Positions 1 through 9,917 of a DNA stretch of 64,000 bases are shown in pieces. How positions within the stretch are numbered: the first letter of the stretch is position 1; each line of letters opens with the position of its first letter. Source of the stretch: Desulfobulbus sp. (GTDB taxonomy: Bacteria > Desulfobacterota > Desulfobulbia > Desulfobulbales > Desulfobulbaceae); NCBI GenBank assembly GCA_031280615.1, contig JAITGO010000021.1, positions 1 to 64,000 of the forward strand. Direction: 5' to 3'. The notes under the pieces are model-generated. The model worked only from the letters and a program-made list of their open reading frames with translations. It searched no databases and was not told the origin of the DNA. Made by a program: the position numbers and the translations under genes.

Positions 1-342
1 CTGGCCACCGGCGTCACGGTCAAGGAGATCAACGAAATCAGCTCGGTCATCGTCGACGTCGACAGAATCGTGGCCACCATCGCTTCCGCCGTCGAGGAGC
101 AATCGGTCACCACCAAGGAAATCGCCGAGAACGTCGCCCAAGCCTCGCAGGGCATTACCGAGGTCAACGAGAACGTTGCCCAGAGTTCGATCGCGGCCCA
201 GGAAATTGCCCGTGATATCGCCGAGGTCAGCCAAAGCGCCAACGAATTGAGCGAGGCCAGCAACCAGGTGAAGGTCAATGCCGAGGATCTGAAACGGATT
301 TCCGACAGGCTGAAAGTCATGGTCGATCACTTCAAGATCTGA
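1..342 (+). CDS. Methyl-accepting chemotaxis protein, C-terminal fragment (cut by window edge)
   Basis: The reading frame is open from base 1 and ends at a TGA at 340-342. About 113 residues are visible. They are the distal part of a chemoreceptor cytoplasmic domain: an Ala/Ser/Glu-rich helical heptad pattern with VEEQS and QASQG..EVNENV stretches. These closely match the equivalent stretch of the next gene (522-2291), so the two are probably paralogues from a tandem duplication. Receptors of this family signal to CheA and CheW at the membrane. No C-terminal CheR-docking pentapeptide is visible. The sensor part lies outside the window, so the ligand cannot be guessed. Confidence 0.9.
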   Translation: MATGVTVKEINEISSVIVDVDRIVATIASAVEEQSVTTKEIAENVAQASQGITEVNENVAQSSIAAQEIARDIAEVSQSANELSEASNQVKVNAEDLKRISDRLKVMVDHFKI

Positions 343-368
343 CCCCCCTACAAACTCTCGCGGCCAGC

Positions 369-406
369 GGCCCTTGGGCGGGTGCATCGACACCCCGCCC
401 AAGGCC
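369..406 (+). terminator. Hairpin after the first chemoreceptor gene
   Basis: Arms 369-384 and 391-406 are almost fully complementary around a six-base loop, 27 bases after the stop codon. There is no clear T-run after the stem, so this could be a Rho-assisted terminator or a 3'-end stabilising hairpin rather than a classical intrinsic terminator. Confidence 0.5.
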
Positions 407-521
407 GCTCTCGGGACGAAACAATGCAGCCGGAATCGGAAAAAGCGCGTTGTTAAGCCGCTATAACGATCCTGCCTTGCGCCATACCCACTGACCACCA
501 CTTGTTCAGGAGAATTCCACC

Positions 522-2291
522 GTGGAACACAACAAGGAATCGCAACGCTCGCTCAAGAAAATGTTTGTCGTGTTTTCGCTGGGAGTGGGCGTTTTGCTGA
601 TTGCTGCCATTGCCCTGCAAAAGGTGGTCAACGATCGCGCCACCAGCGCCAACGACGCCCAGGTACGGCGGTATCTTTCCTACCTGATCGCCAACGAATT
701 CCGCCAGAGCTCCAGTTCGCTCACCAATCTTTGCCGAACCTACGCCGCTACCGGCGACAAGAAGTACAGCGACGCCTATTGGCAGATCGTCGACTGGCAA
801 TCCGGCAAGGCCGCCCGACCGGCAGATGTGCATCCTCTCCTGCATCCGGGAAAGCGGCTTGAACAAAAAAAGATCATGGAGGAGTTGGGCTTTTCCCAGA
901 AAGAACTTTCGCTGCTGGAGAAAGCCCGCGCCAATTCGGATGGCTTGATTGCCACCGAGGCCCAGGCCATGAAGGTGGTGGCCGCCGGCGCCTTTGCCGA
1001 AGGACCGTGGAAGATGAAGGAGGGGGAGCAGCCCCGCGAGTTTGCCGTGCGCATCCTCTTTGACGAGAACTACCACGCGGCCGTGGATTCCATCATGAAG
1101 CCGGTGAATGATTTTTTCACCGAGCTCGACGCCCGCACCGGTGCGGAAGCCGACCGGACCAACCAGGCCCTGCACACCTATGTGCTGATCGCCATTCTCC
1201 TTGAAATCGGCGTGGCCCTGTTAATGGCAGGCATGGTTGTCGTGCTGATGCGCTCGGTGTTCTCGCCGCTCGACAAGCTATCGGCCCTGATGCAGGACAT
1301 CGCCCAGGGCGAGGGCGACTTGACCAAACGGCTGCTGGTGCGCAGCAACGACGAAATCGGCCGCCTGGCCCGTTTCTTCAATATTTTTGTCGAAAAACTA
1401 CAGGGAGTCATTGCCAGCGTGGCAAGCAACGTCGAGACCCTGGCCGCATCTTCGGACAGCATGACAACGGTTTCCAAACAGTTGTCCTCAGCCGCCCAGG
1501 AGACCTCCGGCAAATCCAGCTCGGTGGCCGAGGCCTCCGAGCAGATGACCGTCAATTTCCAGTCGGTTTCCGCGTCCATGGAGCAGTCCACCGCCAATGT
1601 CAGCATCATCGCCGCCTCCACCGAGGAAATGACCGCAACGGTCAACGAGATTGCCGAAAGCGCCGAAAAGGCCAGGGCGATTGCCGATGCCGCGGTCCAA
1701 CAGTCGACAACGACCTCGGTCAAGATGAGGGAGCTGGAGGAATCGGCCCAGAAAATCGGCAAGGTCACCGAAACGATCACCGAAATTTCCGAGCAGACCA
1801 ACCTGTTGGCCCTGAACGCCACCATCGAGGCGGCGCGGGCCGGCGATGCCGGCAAGGGCTTTGCGGTGGTTGCCAACGAGATCAAGGAACTCGCCAAGCA
1901 GACCGCGGACGCGACCGTGGACATCAAAAACCAGATCGGCGAAATGCAGACCACCACCAACGCCACCATCGAGGATATGGCCGCAATTTCCAAGGTGATC
2001 GTCGAAATCAACTCGGTGATCAACGCCATCGCCACGGCAGTGGAAGAACAGTCGGCGGCCACCAACGAGATCGCCGGCAATATCGCCCAGGCCTCGCAAG
2101 GCATTGCCGAGGTCAATGAAAATGTGAGCCTTTCGACCGAGGTGGTCAGCGCCATCAGTCGCGACATCCACGGCATCAACCAGCAATCGCTTCAAGTCGA
2201 CGAAGGCGCCGGCCAGGTGCTGGCACGGGCTCAGGAGTTGGCCGCCCTGGCCGAGCAATTGGAACAACTGGTGAATAAATTCAGTTTCTGA
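522..2291 (+). CDS. Methyl-accepting chemotaxis protein
   Basis: A 589-residue chemoreceptor. The GTG start at 522 is chosen because AGGAG lies 8-9 bases upstream. Layout: first membrane helix at about residues 15-35, a mostly helical periplasmic sensor region of about 185 residues, second membrane helix at about 220-245, a HAMP domain to about 300, then a long cytoplasmic coiled coil. The conserved hairpin tip ([21 protein letters not shown]) is present near residue 430 and would contact CheA/CheW. The periplasmic part looks like a helical bundle, not a Cache domain, and its ligand is unknown. It lies directly behind a paralogous receptor and shares its C-terminal sequence. Confidence 0.95.
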   Translation: MEHNKESQRSLKKMFVVFSLGVGVLLIAAIALQKVVNDRATSANDAQVRRYLSYLIANEFRQSSSSLTNLCRTYAATGDKKYSDAYWQIVDWQSGKAARPADVHPLLHPGKRLEQKKIMEELGFSQKELSLLEKARANSDGLIATEAQAMKVVAAGAFAEGPWKMKEGEQPREFAVRILFDENYHAAVDSIMKPVNDFFTELDARTGAEADRTNQALHTYVLIAILLEIGVALLMAGMVVVLMRSVFSPLDKLSALMQDIAQGEGDLTKRLLVRSNDEIGRLARFFNIFVEKLQGVIASVASNVETLAASSDSMTTVSKQLSSAAQETSGKSSSVAEASEQMTVNFQSVSASMEQSTANVSIIAASTEEMTATVNEIAESAEKARAIADAAVQQSTTTSVKMRELEESAQKIGKVTETITEISEQTNLLALNATIEAARAGDAGKGFAVVANEIKELAKQTADATVDIKNQIGEMQTTTNATIEDMAAISKVIVEINSVINAIATAVEEQSAATNEIAGNIAQASQGIAEVNENVSLSTEVVSAISRDIHGINQQSLQVDEGAGQVLARAQELAALAEQLEQLVNKFSF

Positions 2292-2637
2292 TTCGAGCGG
2301 ATCGGACCGCGTCGGATTTTCGGCCAGGCAAGGCAGGCGGCAGCCGATGCCCCCCTTTTTATCCCCTGGCCATCAGTGGAAAACCGATGCATGTCCGGAA
2401 CATTCTGCAGGATGCTGAAAAAGCTCCGGTTTGTTTGCCTGCGGGAGGCCCGCACCGAAGTGGCCCGGCCCAGAACGGGATCGGCTGCGTGGCCTCCCGC
2501 GGACAAATGTAGCGCCCGGAAACAGCCAGTTTTCCACCAACGGGTTCCAGCGCCCCGTTCTTTCGACCAACCGACATCCCGCATCTCGGCCCCGGCAAGG
2601 TTTTCGCTGCCAACGGCTCGCCGCGCCTGTCTCTTTT
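2292..2637. other. Gene-free stretch between convergent genes
   Basis: These 346 bases separate the stop of the chemoreceptor from the stop of the convergent EAL gene. Short overlapping frames on both strands have no recognisable protein and no supported starts. I see no convincing terminator with a T-run, tRNA or repeat. Confidence 0.5.
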
Positions 2638-4443
2638 TCAACGGCGAGCCGGGGTGCAGGATTCGAACTCGCCGCGATATACAGGGCCGGGCCCGGGCCG
2701 CGCAAGTGCGGGCCGATTGCCCGATTCGGGTTCAGCCCTGCCCGGTGCCTGTTGGGGCCGATATTTCCCCTCGCATTGCCGATACCAAGCCGTGAACGCC
2801 GCTTCGGGCAGGGGGCTTGCAATCAAAAAGCCCTGCGCCATGTCGCAACCGATATTGCGCAGCACCTCGTACACTTCCGGCGTATCCACTCCTTCGGCCA
2901 CCACCTTCATCCCCAAACTGTGCGCCATGCTCACGGCGGCCTCGACAATGGATATGGCTTGCCGATCGTGATGCAACCGGCGGATAAACGATTGATCGAC
3001 CTTGAGAATTGAAACCGGCAACCGGTGCAGGTATTGCAGCGACGAATAGCCGGTGCCGAAATCGTCGATGGTGATCAGGATGTTCATCTTGCTCAGCTTG
3101 TTGAGTTCCGCAATGGCATGCTCGGCATCCATCATAAGGGCACTCTCCGTCACCTCGATTTCCAGTTCCGGGCCGCTTACGTGGTATTGATCGAGAAGAC
3201 GCGCCACCGTATCGGTAAAATTCGGCTGCGCCAAATTTCTGGTGGACACATTGACCGCAATGGGCAGCACGATCTTCTGGCGGTGCATGGCGCTGACCGT
3301 TTCCATGGCCCGGCGCAGGACAATCTCGGTAACGGAGTGAATCAATGTGCTCTCTTCGGCACGCGGGATGAACGAACCCGGAGGGATATTCCCCCGTTGC
3401 GGATGCTCCCAGCGCAGCAAGGCCTCGGCTCCGTGCACCATGCCGGTGGCGATGTCCACTTTCGGCTGATAATGCAGGGAAAGCTGATCTTTCGCTATCG
3501 CCTCTTCCAACTCTCCTAACATCGCCAAATTCTTTTCCGCCACATCCTTGAGATCCGGCTGGTAGACGGCGCTGTCCTTGCCCTTTTGCCGGGCCGTGGC
3601 CAAGGCGACCTCGGCCTGTTTCAAATATTCCTCGGGCGGTCGCGATTTCTCGCTCATTTGCACGGTACCCATTCTGGTGTCAACGTGGAGAGGTACGCCT
3701 TTATAGGTGATGGCCTGCCTTGAAGTATCGAACAGGATTTTTTGCAGTTCTTCACCCTGATGTTGATTACAACGAATCAACAAGGCAATGATCGTGCTCT
3801 CGGCGTGATAGATGTTATGGCTGATATTGGTATCGTGAATATGCGAAACCAACTGGACAATTGCCTCATCTATTATATCTGGCCCGAAGGTGCTTTTGAG
3901 TTCCGTTGAATTTTCAAGCGATATGATCGCCAAGTTGGTAACGGTCGTCGGATCGTTACCTAGGTCTTCCTCGGAAATCGTCTTAAACAACGCCCTTCTG
4001 TTAGGAAGATGGGTAAAGGCATCGTGCAGGGAAATCCATTTCAACTGTGCTATGTATCGTTTTGCCAAGGTACTGGCCATGCCGCTGAATATCCCGACCA
4101 GGACGAAAAATCCCATCCTGTACACCCAGTTGAGCATCGATTGTTCTTCTCCGGTTATTGTATTGACCGGCATCAGCGGACCCAATGCAATTCCCCCGAT
4201 CACTGCCATCAAGATCCCGCCTCCTACGCCAAAAAAGGATCCTGCGAACAAAACCGGAATATACATCGAATGCACATACACATATTTGCTGCCTCCGGTT
4301 GTGTACACCAACAGACACACTAAAACGATACTCGTCAATAAAGAGAGAATCACAATCACTTTGATCGATCGGTTTTGCTCATAGGTCCAATCGAAAAGTT
4401 TTTCCAACCAAATCAACCAAGGAGAATATTGCTGCTTTTTCAT
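2638..4443 (-). CDS. Membrane-anchored degenerate-GGDEF/EAL protein, probable c-di-GMP phosphodiesterase
   Basis: 601 residues from the ATG at 4443. An upstream in-frame start at 4557 would add 38 residues without membrane or domain character. Residues 28-125 hold about three membrane helices. Residues 135-295 resemble a GGDEF domain (LHDAFTHLPNRRAL is the usual entry motif), but the active-site GGDEF signature is replaced by HAESTI, so cyclase activity is not expected. Residues 310-555 are an EAL domain with intact motifs: EALLRW, NVS, EVTES, DDFGTGYSSL, VAEGV and AQGF. It probably hydrolyses c-di-GMP, with the GGDEF remnant as a GTP-binding or dimerisation part. The last 45 residues are a Pro/Arg-rich tail. 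The Shine-Dalgarno sequence is weak. Confidence 0.9.
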   Translation of the reverse strand: MKKQQYSPWLIWLEKLFDWTYEQNRSIKVIVILSLLTSIVLVCLLVYTTGGSKYVYVHSMYIPVLFAGSFFGVGGGILMAVIGGIALGPLMPVNTITGEEQSMLNWVYRMGFFVLVGIFSGMASTLAKRYIAQLKWISLHDAFTHLPNRRALFKTISEEDLGNDPTTVTNLAIISLENSTELKSTFGPDIIDEAIVQLVSHIHDTNISHNIYHAESTIIALLIRCNQHQGEELQKILFDTSRQAITYKGVPLHVDTRMGTVQMSEKSRPPEEYLKQAEVALATARQKGKDSAVYQPDLKDVAEKNLAMLGELEEAIAKDQLSLHYQPKVDIATGMVHGAEALLRWEHPQRGNIPPGSFIPRAEESTLIHSVTEIVLRRAMETVSAMHRQKIVLPIAVNVSTRNLAQPNFTDTVARLLDQYHVSGPELEIEVTESALMMDAEHAIAELNKLSKMNILITIDDFGTGYSSLQYLHRLPVSILKVDQSFIRRLHHDRQAISIVEAAVSMAHSLGMKVVAEGVDTPEVYEVLRNIGCDMAQGFLIASPLPEAAFTAWYRQCEGKYRPQQAPGRAEPESGNRPALARPGPGPVYRGEFESCTPARR

Positions 4444-4970
4444 TGCCACGCACTGATAATTGAAATTGATTACAATGGTCCGCCAACATGCCCGGAGCGC
4501 CGAAACCTTTTTTGCTCGCATGCAATGTACGCCGCATGCTCTGCCAAATGCAGGCATGGCGAAGAATCAACCGTAAACGAGGCTGCCGACCGGCGATTTT
4601 CCACAAGGGATATGCACTCACTATATGAACGATGGGAAAGAGTTGCACAAAATTCCAGCCCATCCGAAAAAACAAAAATATTATCCCCTCCGCTTGTCGC
4701 CCTTTGCCCCTGAATCTTCAGGCGATTCTCTGTTTTTCCAAAGATTGCAGTTATTCTCATTTTCCTCCATCATCATACATATCGACGATAGAATTTTACA
4801 TTCTACCGAATTGCCATATTTTTCCTTCATCCATCTCGCCCATTTCCGCTATCAATACGCACCATCGGACAACAACACTTGACTCAATAGATCGTATCAA
4901 TCTAAAATAGTGCATACACGATCTCACCATATCCAATATTCGCACATCACAATCCAGACACGGGACAACT
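4444..4970. promoter_or_regulatory. Divergent intergenic region between EAL gene and chemoreceptor
   Basis: 527 bases that become clearly AT-rich beyond about 4700. The right part holds the promoter listed at 4879-4908. The left part must hold the control region of the EAL gene, but I found no convincing -35/-10 pair for it. Small frames here are unsupported. Confidence 0.5.
4879..4908 (+). promoter_or_regulatory. Sigma-70-like promoter of the 4971 chemoreceptor
   Basis: TTGACT at 4879-4884 and TAAAAT at 4903-4908 are separated by 18 bases, close to consensus. They lie about 60 bases before the ATG at 4971. Confidence 0.6.
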
Positions 4971-7163
4971 ATGTTCAATACGTTAAAATTACGAACCAAG
5001 CTTTTTCTTGTCGGCATTACCCTGTCATTTATCCCACTTGCCGTTATCCTCGCTACAGTGTTCAAGCAGAACGAGCAGGTTGTCGAACTGGGAAAAGAGA
5101 AAAGCCTGGAGTTGGCTTATGCGAATTTAGATCAAATAGTCGAGGATTTATACACCTTGGCCGAATCGCACCAGGAAGTGACCCAAAAAAATATCGATGC
5201 TGCCTTGCGCGTCACCGAGGAGTTGGTGGGGCAAACTGGCGAAATCGGATTCTCGTCGGAAATGGCCACGTGGCAGGCAATCAACCAGACCAACAAAGAG
5301 CAGCACTCCGTTTCGTTGCCCAAGATGGTGATCGGGTCCCAATGGCTGGGCCAGATCAGCGATCCCAAGAGCGTGGTCCCGGTCGTTGATTCGGTGCATG
5401 CCCTTCTGGATGTCACCTGCACGATTTTTCAGCGTATGGGCAACAAGGGAGACATGCTGCGGGTGGCGACCAACGTGATCGACCAGAGCGGCAAACGGGC
5501 CATTGGCACCTTTATTCCCGCCCTGCAGCCGGACGGCACCTCCAACCAGGTGGTGCGGACCGTCTTAAACGGCGATATCTACCGGGGTCGGGCCTTTGTG
5601 GTCAACACCTGGTACATCACTGCCTACAAGCCCATTTTCAATGGGGACAAGGAAGTGGTCGGCATGCTCTATGTCGGCATTCCCCAGGAAAACGTCAAAA
5701 GCCTGCGCCAGGCATTCGTCGACATGAAAATCGGCCGCACCGGCTATGTCTCGGTGCTTGACAGCAGCGGGACCTACATCATTGCACCCAAAGGCAAGAA
5801 AGATGGCGAAAATGCCATTGACTTGAAAGACTTGCAAGGAAAGCCCTATATCCGTGAACGGCTGGAAACCGCCAAAAGCCTGACAGCGCGCGCCGCCGGC
5901 GATCAACGGTTCAGCACCGGCGAGGCGCAAGGCGCCGACCATCTGCGCACCGCCCGCTTCGTCTATTTTCAACCGTGGGACTGGATCATCACCGCCGAAG
6001 CCGATCAAGCCGAATTCACCGAAGCCTCCGATCGGATCGCCGAGATGAATCAGCGCTCGCGGATCGTGCTGCTTGCGGTCAGCGCCGGCGCGGTCGCCCT
6101 GACGGGCTTGGTGTGGCTGGTGATGGCCGGTTCGATCAGCAAGCCGATCAGGCACATGGTGGAAGTGCTGGAAGAAGTGGCAGCCGGCAACCTCACCAAG
6201 CGGTTGACGGCCAAAGGCCGCGACGAACTGGGCGAGCTGGCCCGCTCGTTCAATGGTTTTCTCGAAAAACTCCAAGAGATGATCCGGTGTTTTGCCGGCA
6301 ATGCGAAGGATATCAACGATGCCTCCGCAACCTTGACCCATCTCGCCGGCATCATGTCGAAAGGAGCGGGAGCGACATCGCAGTCGGCCAGCAATGTTTC
6401 CACCGCCGCCACCGAAATGAGCTCCAACATGCACGTCATTGCCGCGGCCATGGAACAATCCACCACCAACACGGCCATGGTGGCCAGCAGTTCGGAGGAG
6501 ATGTCGGCAACTATCGGCGAAATCGCGCACAATGCGGAAAAAGCCAACTTGGTGACCGCCAATGCCGTGGCACAGGCCGGCAGTGCCAGCGAGAAAATGG
6601 ATAATCTGGGCCAGGTTGCCCAGACAATTGGCAAGGTGACCGGGACCATTAACGATATTTCCGAGCAGACCAACCTGTTGGCGCTCAACGCCACCATCGA
6701 GGCCGCGCGTGCCGGAGAAGCGGGCAAGGGATTTGCCGTGGTGGCCAACGAAATCAAGGAGCTGGCGAAACAAACCGCCCTGGCGACCCTCGACATCAAG
6801 GACCAAATCACCTTGATTCAGACAACCACGCATGACACCAGGGAGGAGATCAACACCGCGAGTTCGTCCATCGAGGAGGTCAGCCAGATCGTCAGCTCCA
6901 TAGCGGCCAGTGTCAGCGAACAGTCCGCCGCCACGGAGGAAATCGCGGTCAACATCTCCCAGGCCTCGGTGGGCATCCACGAGGTCAACGAACATGTCAG
7001 CGAAAGTTCCGTGATGGCGTCGAATATCGTTTCCGACATCAACACGATCCACAGTTCGGCCGAGGAGTTTGCCCAGAGCAGCCGTAAAGTGGAAAACAGC
7101 GCCCAGTCGCTGCAGAAAATGGCGGTCGACCTGCAAACCCTGGTCAACGAATTCACCGTTTAG
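4971..7163 (+). CDS. Methyl-accepting chemotaxis protein with periplasmic Cache-type sensor
   Basis: 730 residues. A first membrane helix (about 10-30) is followed by a large periplasmic region (about 32-365). It contains the pattern of a Cache_3/Cache_2 fusion: [11 protein letters not shown], then the ITAYKPIFN and GMLYVGIP stretch, then a second [16 protein letters not shown] module. A second membrane helix lies at about 368-390, then HAMP and a signalling coiled coil with the same [24 protein letters not shown] tip region as its neighbours. Family knowledge suggests sensing of small organic acids or similar, but the ligand is not readable. It has its own promoter and a weak Shine-Dalgarno sequence. 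Confidence 0.95.
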   Translation: MFNTLKLRTKLFLVGITLSFIPLAVILATVFKQNEQVVELGKEKSLELAYANLDQIVEDLYTLAESHQEVTQKNIDAALRVTEELVGQTGEIGFSSEMATWQAINQTNKEQHSVSLPKMVIGSQWLGQISDPKSVVPVVDSVHALLDVTCTIFQRMGNKGDMLRVATNVIDQSGKRAIGTFIPALQPDGTSNQVVRTVLNGDIYRGRAFVVNTWYITAYKPIFNGDKEVVGMLYVGIPQENVKSLRQAFVDMKIGRTGYVSVLDSSGTYIIAPKGKKDGENAIDLKDLQGKPYIRERLETAKSLTARAAGDQRFSTGEAQGADHLRTARFVYFQPWDWIITAEADQAEFTEASDRIAEMNQRSRIVLLAVSAGAVALTGLVWLVMAGSISKPIRHMVEVLEEVAAGNLTKRLTAKGRDELGELARSFNGFLEKLQEMIRCFAGNAKDINDASATLTHLAGIMSKGAGATSQSASNVSTAATEMSSNMHVIAAAMEQSTTNTAMVASSSEEMSATIGEIAHNAEKANLVTANAVAQAGSASEKMDNLGQVAQTIGKVTGTINDISEQTNLLALNATIEAARAGEAGKGFAVVANEIKELAKQTALATLDIKDQITLIQTTTHDTREEINTASSSIEEVSQIVSSIAASVSEQSAATEEIAVNISQASVGIHEVNEHVSESSVMASNIVSDINTIHSSAEEFAQSSRKVENSAQSLQKMAVDLQTLVNEFTV

Positions 7164-7266
7164 GACACGGGCGCCAAAACGCACTTCGGGTTGAGACAGA
7201 CGCAATCCCTGTCACTCTTTCCCGACGGGCACTCCGTCTCTCGTTGCCGTAAGCCGTTGCCATAAA

Positions 7267-7309
7267 CAAAATACCACCGGGGTATTGCCCTCCCCCCGGT
7301 GGTATTTTG
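7267..7309 (-). terminator. Perfect 16-bp hairpin terminator
   Basis: Arms 7267-7282 and 7294-7309 are perfectly complementary with an 11-base loop. The outer pairs are A/T-rich, so it could work in both directions. Read on the minus strand it follows the small frame at 7338-7484 by 28 bases and continues into a T-rich run. On the plus strand it lies about 100 bases after the chemoreceptor stop. Confidence 0.8.
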
Positions 7310-7337
7310 TGGTGCCGGGCAAAAGGCAATCCTCGAC

Positions 7338-7484
7338 TCAGATCGAGAACGTCCAAACGGCATCCCCGCTTGCCCGGTCCACAAATTCTTTTGGCAACAC
7401 CGCCAGTTCCGTCCGAATCCCCTCCCCTTGTCGGCAACGCAACCATACCGGCCCCTCCTTTTTGCGCAGCGCTTGCAATCCCAT
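7338..7484 (-). CDS. Possible small protein, 48 residues, unrecognised
   Basis: A frame starting at the ATG at 7484 and ending at the TGA at 7338-7340 encodes a compact 48-residue protein with a basic start (LRKKEG) and a well-formed soluble sequence (VWLRC, ELAVLPKEFV, VWTFSI). Nothing is recognised. Supporting it: the strong hairpin at 7267-7309 sits directly after its stop on the coding strand, and nothing else on that strand explains the hairpin. Against it: no clear Shine-Dalgarno sequence before the ATG. It could also be the remnant of a longer gene; a stop codon blocks the frame about 75 bases upstream of the ATG. Confidence 0.35.
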   Translation of the reverse strand: MGLQALRKKEGPVWLRCRQGEGIRTELAVLPKEFVDRASGDAVWTFSI

Positions 7485-7607
7485 CTTGGCGAGAATGTGT
7501 TGCGCAGGAACAAGGCAATGTTTTAATGAGACGTACGCGCATCAATCCATTTCTTGTCGAACGCTTTTTGCCAAGGAATTCAACGCAAACACAACGGAGG
7601 TTGCAGG

Positions 7608-8174
7608 ATGGAACTACAGGAAGCCATACTGAAAAGGCGCAGTGTGCGAAGGTTTACCGACGATGTTGTCACGGATCAGGAATTGCAGCAGCTTTTTGAA
7701 GCCGTCCGTTGGGCCCCCTCCTGGGGAAACACCCAAGTATGGGAATTCGTGGTGGTGCGGGATAAGGAATTGATCCAGAAGATAACCGAAACCTACAGGA
7801 TGGATAAGGGGACCAATCCCGCGACCAAATGTTCCCAGACCGCTTCCGCGCTGATTGTCGTTTGTGCAAAGACAGGCGTCTCCGGCTGTTACGGCGGTAA
7901 AGAAAACACCAAGTTCGCCAACTGGTTCATGTTCGACCTAGGCATTGCCACCCAGACTCTCTGCCTGCGGGCCCACGAAATGGGGTTGGGAACGGTGGTG
8001 GTCGGCCTGCTGGATCATAACGCCTGCAAGCAACTGGTTGCCTTGCCAGAGGGCTACGAGGCCGTTGCCGTTCTCCCTATCGGCCGGCCGGCAGTCGAGC
8101 AGAAAGCGGGTCCACCGCGCAAAGCGGTCGCCGACATGGTGTATCGCGATACCTTCGGCAATAAGATGTTTTGA
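7608..8174 (+). CDS. Nitroreductase family protein
   Basis: 188 residues from the ATG at 7608, preceded by GGAGG with a 7-base gap. A start further upstream at 7554 would lack a ribosome-binding site. Family marks: the N-terminal RRSVRRF motif that contacts the FMN phosphate, WAPSWGN a little later, and a C-terminal half with GLGTVVVGLLD and LPIGRPA. Members are FMN-dependent NAD(P)H oxidoreductases that dimerise around the flavin. The substrate cannot be inferred. It stands alone, with opposite-strand genes on both sides. Confidence 0.9.
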   Translation: MELQEAILKRRSVRRFTDDVVTDQELQQLFEAVRWAPSWGNTQVWEFVVVRDKELIQKITETYRMDKGTNPATKCSQTASALIVVCAKTGVSGCYGGKENTKFANWFMFDLGIATQTLCLRAHEMGLGTVVVGLLDHNACKQLVALPEGYEAVAVLPIGRPAVEQKAGPPRKAVADMVYRDTFGNKMF

Positions 8175-8244
8175 GAGATTGCCCATTGGGATTGGCGGGT
8201 CGTACTCTGCACCGCGCCGTATCCGTCGCCTGAAAAGTTGCATG

Positions 8245-8284
8245 AAAAAAAAATCCGGGAAGAGCTGGAAGCCCTTCCCGGATT
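8245..8284 (-). terminator. Intrinsic terminator after the HlyD-type gene
   Basis: Stem arms 8252-8262 and 8274-8284 are complementary. On the minus strand the stem is followed by a run of T (the A-run at 8245-8253). It lies about 45 bases after the stop of the gene at 8327-9373. Confidence 0.85.
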
Positions 8285-8326
8285 GTCAGCCCGCAGAAAA
8301 GTATATCAAAAGGACATCGACGCCTG

Positions 8327-9373
8327 CTACCGGTTACCGCATGTCGCTTTATCCTGCTGATTTTGCTTGGTATCGACTGTTACGGTCACCGGCATGCCCA
8401 GCCGGAGTTCCTGGCCGGAATCGCAGACGAAAATCCTGGCCCGGTAGACCAGTTTGGTGCGCAGCTCCGTGGTTTCGACGGTTTTCGGCGTGAATTCAGC
8501 GGTTGACGAGATAAACCCGACCCAGCCCTTATACCGTTTGCCCGGCTGGCTGTCGGTCTGGATTTCAGCGCCCATGCCTTCTCGGATCCGGCCGAGATCG
8601 GGCTCGCTGATATAGGCCCGGACCCAGAGCGGATTGGTCAGGGCCATGGTCAGGACCGGGGCACCGGCCGAAGCCATGGCGCCGGGCTCAAGGATGCGGT
8701 TGCGGATCACTCCGGCGGCCGGGGCACGCAACCGGGTGTCGGCCAGGCGCTGTTCCGCCAGGTCCCTGGCGGCCTGCAAGGCTGCCAACGAGGCTTCGGC
8801 GGCGGCGATGTCTTCCCGGCGCGGTCCTTCGATCGCCAACGACAAATCCTCCTCCGCTGTCTTGAGGTTAGCCTGCCGGGTTTCCATCCCGGCCAGGGCG
8901 CTGTCCACCTCCTGCTGCGAAATGCGGTTCAGGAGCCGCAACGCCTGTTTCCGGGCCAGAACCAGCTCCGCGTCCTTGAGATTGGCCTTGGCAGAGGCAA
9001 CCGCCGCCCTGGCCCGCGCAATCTCCTGCGGCCGACTGCCGCTCTTGAGCCGCGCCACCTGCTGCGCCTGGGACGCCACTTCGCCGGCCAACCGTTCGGC
9101 CTCCATCCGAAACCGGGCAGGATCGAGTTCGGCAACCACCTGCCCTCGATCGACCACAGCCCCTTCGTCGACCGTCAACCCGAGAATCCGCCCCCCGTCC
9201 TGGAACGCCAGCTGTACCTCCCGGATATCGACCGTGCCGTACAGGGTCAGGCCGCCGGCCTCGCCGTTGCCTCCCGGCTGATTCGAGCATCCCGTTGCGG
9301 CCAGCAGCAATGCCGTGCCTGCCGCCGTCAGCAGGCCCCGCCAACCCGGCCCCGGCATGAAGGATTTTTTCAC
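8327..9373 (-). CDS. HlyD-family periplasmic adaptor lipoprotein (YbhG/EmrA-like)
   Basis: 348 residues from the GTG at 9373, chosen because GAGGAG lies 5 bases upstream. Other in-frame starts at 9400 and 9391 lack this. The N-terminus is a lipoprotein signal ending in LLAATGC, so the protein should be anchored by its Cys. It continues with a biotinyl-lipoyl half (GTVDIREVQLAF, GGRI, VDEGAVVDRGQVVAELD), a long helical hairpin rich in Ala, Gln and Arg (about 75-190), a second lipoyl half (LRAPAAGVI) and a beta-barrel. Such adaptors bridge an inner-membrane exporter to an outer-membrane channel. No exporter is adjacent; the YbhFSR-like ABC genes are about 16 kb away. The upstream neighbour is yjbQ (39-base gap). 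Confidence 0.9.
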   Translation of the reverse strand: MKKSFMPGPGWRGLLTAAGTALLLAATGCSNQPGGNGEAGGLTLYGTVDIREVQLAFQDGGRILGLTVDEGAVVDRGQVVAELDPARFRMEAERLAGEVASQAQQVARLKSGSRPQEIARARAAVASAKANLKDAELVLARKQALRLLNRISQQEVDSALAGMETRQANLKTAEEDLSLAIEGPRREDIAAAEASLAALQAARDLAEQRLADTRLRAPAAGVIRNRILEPGAMASAGAPVLTMALTNPLWVRAYISEPDLGRIREGMGAEIQTDSQPGKRYKGWVGFISSTAEFTPKTVETTELRTKLVYRARIFVCDSGQELRLGMPVTVTVDTKQNQQDKATCGNR

Positions 9374-9412
9374 TCGATCTCCTCGATACATCGACAACAC
9401 GCTGGCCGCTGC

Positions 9413-9829
9413 CTACTCGCCAATGATCTTGACCAGCACCCGTTTCTTGCGCCGGCCGTCGAATTCGCCGTAAAAAATCTGTTCCCAGGTGCCGAGATGC
9501 AGTTTTCCCCCGGTAATCGCCACCACAACCTCCCGGCCCATGATCTGGCGTTTGAGATGGGCGTCGGCATTGTCCTCGTACCCATTGTGCCGATACTGGT
9601 CGACCGGTTCGTGCGGCGCCAGCCGCTCCAGCCATTGTTCGTAATCGTGATGCAGACCCGATTCGTCGTCATTGATGAACACCGAGGCCGTGATGTGCAT
9701 GGCGTTGCAGAGCAAGAGCCCCTCCTTGACCCCGCTTTCCGCCAGGCATTGTTCCACCTCCGGGGTGATGTTGACAAACGCGCGCCGGGTGGGCACGTTG
9801 AACCACAGTTCCTTGTGATAGCTTTTCAT
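9413..9829 (-). CDS. YjbQ-family protein (UPF0047)
   Basis: 138 residues from the ATG at 9829, the usual family length; the frame is open to 9877 but the extra residues are not family-like. Family marks include the region around [16 protein letters not shown], the [18 protein letters not shown] stretch and the C-terminal [13 protein letters not shown]. The conserved His and Asp residues line a pocket in known structures. The family is tied to thiamine phosphate synthase-like activity in some bacteria, but its general role is poorly defined. It precedes the HlyD-type gene by 39 bases and may be cotranscribed with it. Confidence 0.92.
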   Translation of the reverse strand: MKSYHKELWFNVPTRRAFVNITPEVEQCLAESGVKEGLLLCNAMHITASVFINDDESGLHHDYEQWLERLAPHEPVDQYRHNGYEDNADAHLKRQIMGREVVVAITGGKLHLGTWEQIFYGEFDGRRKKRVLVKIIGE

Positions 9830-9875
9830 GGCTGAATGTCGGATATGAAGCGAGGGAAGCGGAACATCGGAGAGC

Positions 9876-9917
9876 AAAGGCGCCCGGCCAGGCGCAACCC
9901 CTGCGCCGGACGCCTTT
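9876..9917 (-). terminator. Hairpin directly after the HD-GYP gene
   Basis: The outer arms (9876-9882 and 9911-9917) and the inner arms around 9891-9908 pair, giving a bulged GC-rich stem that begins at the stop codon of the HD-GYP gene. There is no T-run, so termination is only likely. Confidence 0.45.

Noticed and set aside
2400..2450. GCAGGATGCTGAAAAAG resembling a transposon-end or repeat motif
   Set aside because: Only one copy is seen, with no inverted partner and no transposase remnant.
2650..2680. GCAGGATTCGAACTCGCC resembles the T-arm of a tRNA on the minus strand
   Set aside because: The stem has a mismatch, no other tRNA arm or CCA end can be folded around it, and it lies inside the end of the EAL gene frame.
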